This document shows positions 16,161-16,270 of a stretch of 16,270 bases of DNA, one piece after another (the first letter of the stretch is position 1; every line of letters starts with the position of its first letter). Below the pieces are notes generated by a model that was not told the origin of the DNA, did not search any database, and saw nothing but the letters and a program-made list of their open reading frames with translations. Made by a program: the position numbers and the translations under genes. The DNA is from an uncultured Collinsella sp. (GTDB lineage: Bacteria > Actinomycetota > Coriobacteriia > Coriobacteriales > Coriobacteriaceae), in NCBI GenBank assembly GCA_900551195.1, contig URVD01000011.1, positions 1 through 16,270 of the forward strand. The letters are read 5' to 3'.

Positions 16161-16270
16161 GGCTCTTTATAGACACCCTGCACAGCGACGGTGGTAGATT
16201 TCGGAACGTGTCCGTCAGCCCCGTTCCGAAAAGCGAGCCGCATGCAACGGCCAAGCCACGACAGGCCCCG
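16161..16270. other. non-coding tail with one inverted repeat
   Basis: No ORF or RNA gene is recognised. TTTCGGAACG (16199-16208) and CGTTCCGAAA (16222-16231) form a perfect 10-bp stem with a 13-nt loop and no T-run, possibly an operator or another small repeat. Confidence 0.4.

Overview
The window looks like part of a high-GC Actinomycetota chromosome, most likely a Coriobacteriia gut commensal of the Collinsella type. The basis is GC-rich coding sequence, strong purine Shine-Dalgarno sites, protein sequences that read like coriobacterial alleles, and many short palindromic intergenic repeats. This is recognition from memory, not a database result.

Layout. Positions 2-506 hold a graveyard of two insertion sequences: a frameshifted IS110-type transposase fragment butted head-on against an antisense IS21-type IstB ATPase fragment. 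Next on the + strand come malQ (4-alpha-glucanotransferase, 810-2315) and glgP (glycogen/maltodextrin phosphorylase, 2444-4711), each followed by a hairpin terminator. A convergent intergenic gap (4811-5028) carries three tandem ~57-bp palindromic units at an ~80-bp period. On the - strand lies a carbohydrate ABC transporter operon transcribed malE-like lipoprotein (9532-8216), malF-like, malG-like, then MsmX/MalK-type ATPase (to 5167), with stable intercistronic hairpins and a terminator at about 5062-5096. Upstream on the same strand is a TreR-like GntR/UTRA repressor (10558-9839). Divergent from it is an 816-residue fusion of an alpha-glucoside PTS permease (EIIC-EIIB) with a C-terminal HAD phosphatase (10783-13233).

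The remaining + strand genes are a polyprenyl diphosphate synthase (13349-14374), a protein with two peptidoglycan-binding domains but no signal peptide (14514-15419), and tRNA-Gln(UUG) with terminator (15458-15578). The last ~690 bp contains no convincing gene. It holds direct repeats, a copied piece of the tRNA 3' end, a REP-like palindrome, and an AT-rich 230-bp segment bounded by 30-bp inverted repeats that looks like a MITE.

How it works together. The central ~12 kb reads as one alpha-glucan module. Five near-identical 12-bp palindromes (consensus TTGTTTAAACAA) sit upstream of malQ, malE (two), the repressor and the PTS fusion, which suggests one local TreR-like regulon. The ABC system would import maltodextrin-like oligosaccharides. 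The PTS fusion would import and phosphorylate an alpha-glucoside, and its attached phosphatase may remove that phosphate. MalQ and GlgP would then convert the free sugar to glucose and glucose-1-phosphate. The most interesting signals are the PTS-HAD fusion, the operator set, the tandem palindrome array at 4811-5028 and the inverted-repeat element at 15931-16160.
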